Of a stretch of 9,843 bases of DNA, positions 6,834 through 9,843 are shown one piece after another. The notes beneath the pieces were generated by a model. The model had not been told where the DNA came from. It was given only the letters and a program-made list of their open reading frames with translations, and searched no databases. Position 1 is the first letter of the stretch, and each line of letters starts with the position of its first letter. Position numbers and translations under genes: made by a program. The DNA comes from Candidatus Fermentibacteraceae bacterium (lineage in GTDB: Bacteria > Fermentibacterota > Fermentibacteria > Fermentibacterales > JCC-6): positions 1 to 9,843 of the forward strand of contig JAOZQW010000067.1 of NCBI GenBank assembly GCA_029932015.1, written 5' to 3'.

Positions 6834-7234
6834 TGGTCCTCTCCCCTCTTCTTCAACACCTCTCGGACCCTGTTGACCAGGATCGAGGGGGGAACAGGCT
6901 TCTCGAGGAAGATGTTCACCGGGAAGAAGTCGGGATTCTCCTCCGGATTGAAATCATACCCGGTAACCTTACCCACGGAAGTGAGCATGATTATCGGCAC
7001 ATCGCTCCGAAGTCTTGAACGAATTCGTCTCGCAACCGCAAAGCCCTCATCCGTGTGCTCCATCATGACGTCGAGTATCACGACATCGGGCTTCTCTTCC
7101 CTGACCATCCGCAAACCCTCAGCTCCGCTGTTCGCGGACAGCACTTCAAAGCCACTGGCTTCGAGTACTATGCTGTTGGCCTCGATGAAATCGGGGTCAT
7201 CATCCACCAGAAGGACCCTGACGCTTTCAGCCAT
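6830..7234 (-). CDS. Stand-alone receiver-domain response regulator, first gene of the hydrogenase operon
   Basis: The 134-residue protein is a single CheY-like receiver without an output domain. All key residues are present: acidic cluster Asp11-13 in LLVDDDP, phospho-acceptor Asp55 in VVILDVMM, Thr85 in IMLTS, and Lys112 in FLEKP. Between Thr85 and Lys112 it has a longer loop rich in Phe, Pro and Glu (91-108) than CheY. I recall similar loops in receivers found beside redox operons, but could not check this. It heads the operon and overlaps hydC by 4 bases, so it is co-transcribed with the enzyme and may sense or modulate its state through protein contact. No cognate kinase is adjacent; the kinase-like protein at the left edge seems to lack a functional kinase core. 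The start has AGGAAAGG upstream at 8-9 bases. Confidence 0.92.
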   Translation of the reverse strand: MAESVRVLLVDDDPDFIEANSIVLEASGFEVLSANSGAEGLRMVREEKPDVVILDVMMEHTDEGFAVARRIRSRLRSDVPIIMLTSVGKVTGYDFNPEENPDFFPVNIFLEKPVPPSILVNRVREVLKKRGEDQ

Positions 7235-7307
7235 CGTGTTCGCCTTTCCTAGTACGATTGGAACCGCTATTCACTACAAGGTTACTGTACTACTCAACGG
7301 GGGCCGT

Positions 7308-7337
7308 AATATAGCTTCTCAATACACTCTTAAGCAA
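7308..7337 (-). promoter_or_regulatory. Candidate promoter of the hydrogenase operon
   Basis: On the minus strand, TTGCTT (7337-7332) and TATATT (7313-7308) are separated by 18 bases, giving a leader of about 70 bases before the receiver gene. Overlapping its upstream edge, 7348-7334 reads CGGGATGTCCTTTGC, which has the GG-N10-GC spacing of a sigma-54 promoter and matches 8 of 11 conserved positions of TGGCACGNNNNTTGC. Both are read by eye and only one may be real. The 140-base gap after ahcY shows no clear terminator, so some read-through from ahcY is possible. Confidence 0.45.
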
Positions 7338-7374
7338 AGGACATCCCGCATCAGACAGATCTGCTCACCTAAGC

Positions 7375-8790
7375 TCAGTATCTGTAATGTTCGGGCTTGT
7401 ACGGACCTTCTACATCAACGCCGATGTAATCAGCCTGGATCTTGCTGAGTCGGGTCAGTTTCACACCGAGTTTTTCAAGATGAAGTCTCGCAACTTCCTC
7501 ATCAAGCAGCTTTGGAAGCATGTAGACGCCAACTCCCGGGCGCTCATCAGCCAGGGCGAGCTGCGCGAGGCACTGGTTGGTGAAAGAACTGGACATTACG
7601 AAACTCGGATGGCCTGTAGCGCATCCCAGATTAACGAGTCTGCCCTCCGCAAGCACATAGATCGATCTCCCGTGAGGGAATGTATAACTGTGAACCTGGG
7701 GTTTGATCTCTTCCCGCACAACACCGGGGAAGTTCTCAATTCCCGTTATATCTATCTCGTTGTCGAAGTGGCCAATGTTGCAGACGATAGACTGATCCCT
7801 CATTCGGGACATGTGCTCCGCTGTCAGGACATGGTAATTACCAGTGGCTGTCACAAAGATCGCAGCCTCAGGCAGAGCCTCTTCGACGGTAGTTACTTCG
7901 AATCCCTCCATCGCAGCCTGCAGGGCGCAGATCGGATCGACCTCGGTGACGAGTACCCTTGCACCGAAACCCTTCATGCTCTGTGCGCAGCCCTTGCCTA
8001 CATCTCCGTAGCCGCAGATCAGAACGGTCTTACCGGCAACCATGACATCCGTAGCCCGCTTGATGCCGTCAGCAAGGGATTCCCTGCAGCCATAGAGATT
8101 GTCGAACTTGCTCTTCGTCACCGAGTCATTAACATTGTAGGCCGGGAAAAGGAGGCTGCCCTCCTTCATCATCTGGTAGAGACGATGGACGCCTGTGGTA
8201 GTCTCCTCCGATACGCCGATCAACTCCGGTACGACAGTGCTCCAGAAATCCGCATTCTCATCAAGACCGGCTTTGAGGTTCGCAAAGAGGGCTATCTCGT
8301 CCTCTGCCGGCTCCTGAGGCAGAGATATCTCCCCTCCGCTCCTGAACTCCTTCTCGAGCCTGAATCCCTCATGGACCATAAGGGTTGCATCACCGCCATC
8401 GTCCACTATCAGATTCGGACCGGCACCGCCCGGGAATGAGAGAGCCTTCCTTGTGCACCACCAGTATTCCTCAAGTGTCTCACCCTTCCAGGCGAAGACA
8501 GGGACTCCTGCAGCGGCCATTGCTGCAGCGGCATGATCCTGAGTTGAGAAGATATTGCAGCTGGCCCACCGAACATCGGCACCGAGTTCGATAAGTGTCT
8601 CGATAAGCACAGCGGTCTGGATGGTCATATGAAGAGATCCCGTGATCCTCATGCCCTGCAGAGGCTTATCAGGACCATACTTCTCCCTTACCGACATCAG
8701 ACCGGGCATTTCCTTCTCAGCTATCGTTATCTCTCTGCGTCCGAATTCCGCGAGCGAAATATCGGCGATCCTGAAGTCAGTTCCCTGCAT
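7375..8790 (-). CDS. ahcY: S-adenosylhomocysteine hydrolase (adenosylhomocysteinase)
   Basis: The enzyme splits S-adenosylhomocysteine, the by-product of SAM-dependent methylation, into adenosine and homocysteine, using tightly bound NAD. The protein of 471 residues shows the substrate-domain motifs TGSLHMTIQTAVL (50-62) and SCNIFSTQDHAAAA (77-90), the signature around SKFDNLYGCRESLADG (227-242), the NAD-binding GYGDVGKG (260-267), and the usual C-terminal KPEHYRY. An inserted segment of about 40 residues (roughly 150-190) corresponds to the longer form of the family. I chose the ATG at 8790, which has GGAGG 6 bases upstream; an in-frame ATG at 8853 would add 21 residues lacking family character. 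The start lies inside the end of the upstream sahR-like gene (14-base overlap), so the two form an operon. Function and start are both well supported. Confidence 0.96.
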   Translation of the reverse strand: MQGTDFRIADISLAEFGRREITIAEKEMPGLMSVREKYGPDKPLQGMRITGSLHMTIQTAVLIETLIELGADVRWASCNIFSTQDHAAAAMAAAGVPVFAWKGETLEEYWWCTRKALSFPGGAGPNLIVDDGGDATLMVHEGFRLEKEFRSGGEISLPQEPAEDEIALFANLKAGLDENADFWSTVVPELIGVSEETTTGVHRLYQMMKEGSLLFPAYNVNDSVTKSKFDNLYGCRESLADGIKRATDVMVAGKTVLICGYGDVGKGCAQSMKGFGARVLVTEVDPICALQAAMEGFEVTTVEEALPEAAIFVTATGNYHVLTAEHMSRMRDQSIVCNIGHFDNEIDITGIENFPGVVREEIKPQVHSYTFPHGRSIYVLAEGRLVNLGCATGHPSFVMSSSFTNQCLAQLALADERPGVGVYMLPKLLDEEVARLHLEKLGVKLTRLSKIQADYIGVDVEGPYKPEHYRY

Positions 8791-9727
8791 TCTGTTCCTC
8801 CCAATTCCGGGTCCTCTCGAGCACTCCCGAGAGTAGATAAAAGCTTCCATCATTCATTTCAGCCGCGAGTTCCCTTTGGAATCCGGCTTCCTCCATCCAG
8901 TAAAGCACTTCCTTCATATGAAATCCAGGCCACAGATCCCCATGGATACGTTTAAGGCTCAAGTTGTCGTGAGGAGCAAGCTCTACCGTGACGCACCTGC
9001 CGCCCGGTGAAAGAACCCTCGCTGCTTCGGAAAAGAAGAGTGATGGCTCACCAAGATGATGTAGTACCATATGGGCAATCACGGCATCAACTGATGAATC
9101 TCCAACCGGAAGATGCTCAGCACTTCCAAGGCGGAGATGTATATCATTCCTTGATGGGATGCCTGCTATTCTTTTTGCAGCCTCCGACAGCATCTCCGGT
9201 GACTGGTCCACTCCGATGACGGTCAATCCGCGTTCCGCCAGTAATTCAAGGAGTTCACCGCTACCGCAGCCAGCATCGAGAACGGTATTGCCTGTATCCA
9301 GTTGGAGAGCTTCGTCAATATTTCCGATGTACTCAGATGGAACAGGGATCAGCGATGAGCGACTCTTCCAGTCCGGAGCCACCCTGTCGAAGAACTCTCT
9401 GCTTTCATCCCTTCTGGCGCTGTAGCATCGGGACAGCTCCTCGATATCGAAGGAGTGGTCCTCGATCTCCTCCCTCCCTGAAGCCACACTCTCAATGACG
9501 GAGGACCTGAAAGTATCACTCCTGTCCAGGCTGTAGTAGACCCATCCGCCGCCGGATGAGCGCCGGACTAGACCCGCACTGAGGAGCTGCTTCAGATAGT
9601 GGCTCACGTTTGATTGTCCGAGGTGCAGAACGCGGGATATCTCACTCACATTCAGCGGTCCGCGCAACAGAATGAGTATGATCCTGAGCCTGTTCTCGTT
9701 CGCAAGCGCTCTAAACGTATTTTTCAT
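8777..9727 (-). CDS. sahR: ArsR-type repressor fused to methyltransferase-like domain, probable SAH sensor SahR
   Basis: The 316-residue protein has an N-terminal ArsR/SmtB winged helix (about 5-70, recognition helix near QSNVSHYLKQLL at 38-49), a linker, and a class I methyltransferase-like domain (about 110-260) with the cofactor loop VLDAGCGSGEL (149-159), the acidic IGVDQS (171-176) and LPVGDSSVDAV (206-216). The ArsR part shows no obvious paired-Cys metal site. SahR of Proteobacteria is known to have this architecture: its methylase-related domain binds SAH, releasing DNA and inducing SAM-cycle genes including ahcY. The direct overlap with ahcY fits this role. Its promoter sits within a perfect inverted repeat, so autorepression is likely. 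No ribosome binding site precedes the ATG, and the -10 box is 7 bases away, pointing to a leaderless transcript. An alternative is a true methyltransferase with its own regulator; the operon context makes SahR more likely. Confidence 0.88.
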   Translation of the reverse strand: MKNTFRALANENRLRIILILLRGPLNVSEISRVLHLGQSNVSHYLKQLLSAGLVRRSSGGGWVYYSLDRSDTFRSSVIESVASGREEIEDHSFDIEELSRCYSARRDESREFFDRVAPDWKSRSSLIPVPSEYIGNIDEALQLDTGNTVLDAGCGSGELLELLAERGLTVIGVDQSPEMLSEAAKRIAGIPSRNDIHLRLGSAEHLPVGDSSVDAVIAHMVLHHLGEPSLFFSEAARVLSPGGRCVTVELAPHDNLSLKRIHGDLWPGFHMKEVLYWMEEAGFQRELAAEMNDGSFYLLSGVLERTRNWEEQNAGN

Positions 9728-9732
9728 AGATA

Positions 9733-9762
9733 TGACTATATGACAATATCTTCATATAGTCA
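9733..9762. promoter_or_regulatory. Perfect inverted-repeat operator, probable SahR binding site
   Basis: TGACTATATGA (9733-9743) and TCATATAGTCA (9752-9762) are exact reverse complements separated by 8 bases (CAATATCT). The arms cover most of the -35 and all of the -10 box of the sahR promoter, so a bound dimer would block RNA polymerase. AT-rich palindromes over the promoter are typical for ArsR-family repressors. Assignment to SahR rests on position only. Confidence 0.78.
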
Positions 9763-9763
9763 A
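9735..9763 (-). promoter_or_regulatory. sahR-ahcY promoter
   Basis: On the minus strand TTGACT (9763-9758) and TATAGT (9740-9735) are separated by exactly 17 bases, each one mismatch from consensus. Only 7 bases separate the -10 box from the sahR ATG, so the transcript should begin at or within a base or two of the start codon. There is no room for a leader riboswitch. Confidence 0.8.
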
Positions 9764-9771
9764 CGCAGTGA

Positions 9772-9817
9772 GGGGACATGCAACAAGTTGCGTGGGGCTG
9801 GGCTGGGGGGACATGCA
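9772..9817 (+). repeat. Short direct repeat GGGGACATGCA
   Basis: GGGGACATGCA occurs at 9772-9782 and again at 9807-9817, with 35 bases from start to start. Between them lie the palindromic GCAACAAGTTGC (9780-9791) and a G-rich stretch. The setting, together with the hairpin to the right, recalls small palindromic or transposon-end repeats, but the element runs to the window edge and cannot be classified. Confidence 0.5.
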
Positions 9818-9841
9818 TCAGCCGCATACGTGCGAGCTGAT
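9817..9841. repeat. Hairpin at the right edge
   Basis: ATCAGCCGCA (9817-9826) pairs with TGCG-A-GCTGAT (9831-9841) over 10 bp with one bulged A and a TACG loop. There is no T-run within the window. It may be part of a terminator, a repeat element or the end of a neighbouring gene's leader beyond the edge. Confidence 0.45.
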
Positions 9842-9843
9842 CT

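Noticed and set aside
7387..8439. Long open plus-strand frame (350 codons) opposite ahcY
   Set aside because: It is the antisense of a clear ahcY gene, and its translation shows no recognisable domain; similar antisense frames lie opposite hydA and hydB.
8791..8853. Longer ahcY start at 8853
   Set aside because: It adds 21 residues without family character, lies deep in the sahR gene and lacks the good GGAGG that precedes the ATG at 8790.
9778..9840. Short plus-strand reading frame starting ATGCAACAA after GAGGGG
   Set aside because: It encodes only 19 residues of low-information sequence across a direct repeat and a hairpin.
9728..9843. SAH riboswitch upstream of the sahR-ahcY operon
   Set aside because: The promoter lies within 40 bases of the ATG and leaves no leader RNA; the upstream sequence shows no riboswitch-like fold in the right place.

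Overview
The window carries seven protein genes, one of them cut by the left edge. It reads like the chromosome of an anaerobic, fermentative or syntrophic bacterium. An NAD-linked [FeFe] hydrogenase operon points to hydrogen metabolism without oxygen. GC content looks mid-range, most starts have good GGAGG-type ribosome binding sites, and genes within operons overlap by a few bases. I cannot name the phylum from sequence alone. There is no rRNA, tRNA, CRISPR array or insertion sequence.

Left part (1-3340). A membrane-anchored hybrid sensor-kinase-like protein (1-2081, minus strand, C-terminus outside the window) is open over its whole visible length. It has two membrane helices, an outer domain, a PAS-like domain, a degenerate kinase core and a receiver domain. 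A 354-base divergent intergenic region separates it from a lone XerC/XerD-type tyrosine recombinase (2436-3284, plus strand) in which several usual catalytic residues are replaced. Two hairpin terminators lie between the convergent ends of the recombinase gene and the hydrogenase operon.

Middle part (3398-7234, all minus strand). A tightly coupled four-gene operon reads, in order of transcription: stand-alone receiver protein, NuoE-like subunit (HydC), NuoF-like subunit (HydB), [FeFe] hydrogenase catalytic subunit (HydA). The three enzyme subunits should carry electrons between NAD(H) at the FMN of HydB and the H-cluster of HydA. HydB is a minimal version without the thioredoxin-like and ferredoxin extensions of HndC or Thermotoga HydB. 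No maturation genes (hydE, hydF, hydG) are in the window.

Right part (7375-9843, minus strand). An S-adenosylhomocysteine hydrolase gene (ahcY) is preceded by, and overlaps, a gene for an ArsR-type DNA-binding domain fused to a methyltransferase-like domain. This is the architecture and context of SahR, the SAH-sensing repressor of the SAM cycle. Its promoter is built inside a perfect 11-bp inverted repeat, and the -10 box lies so close to the ATG that the transcript should be leaderless or nearly so. The remaining 80 bases at the right edge hold a short direct repeat and a hairpin.

The most noteworthy points are the apparently dead hybrid kinase, the recombinase with an eroded active site, the palindromic self-regulated leaderless sahR promoter, and the receiver gene placed first in a minimal hydrogenase operon.
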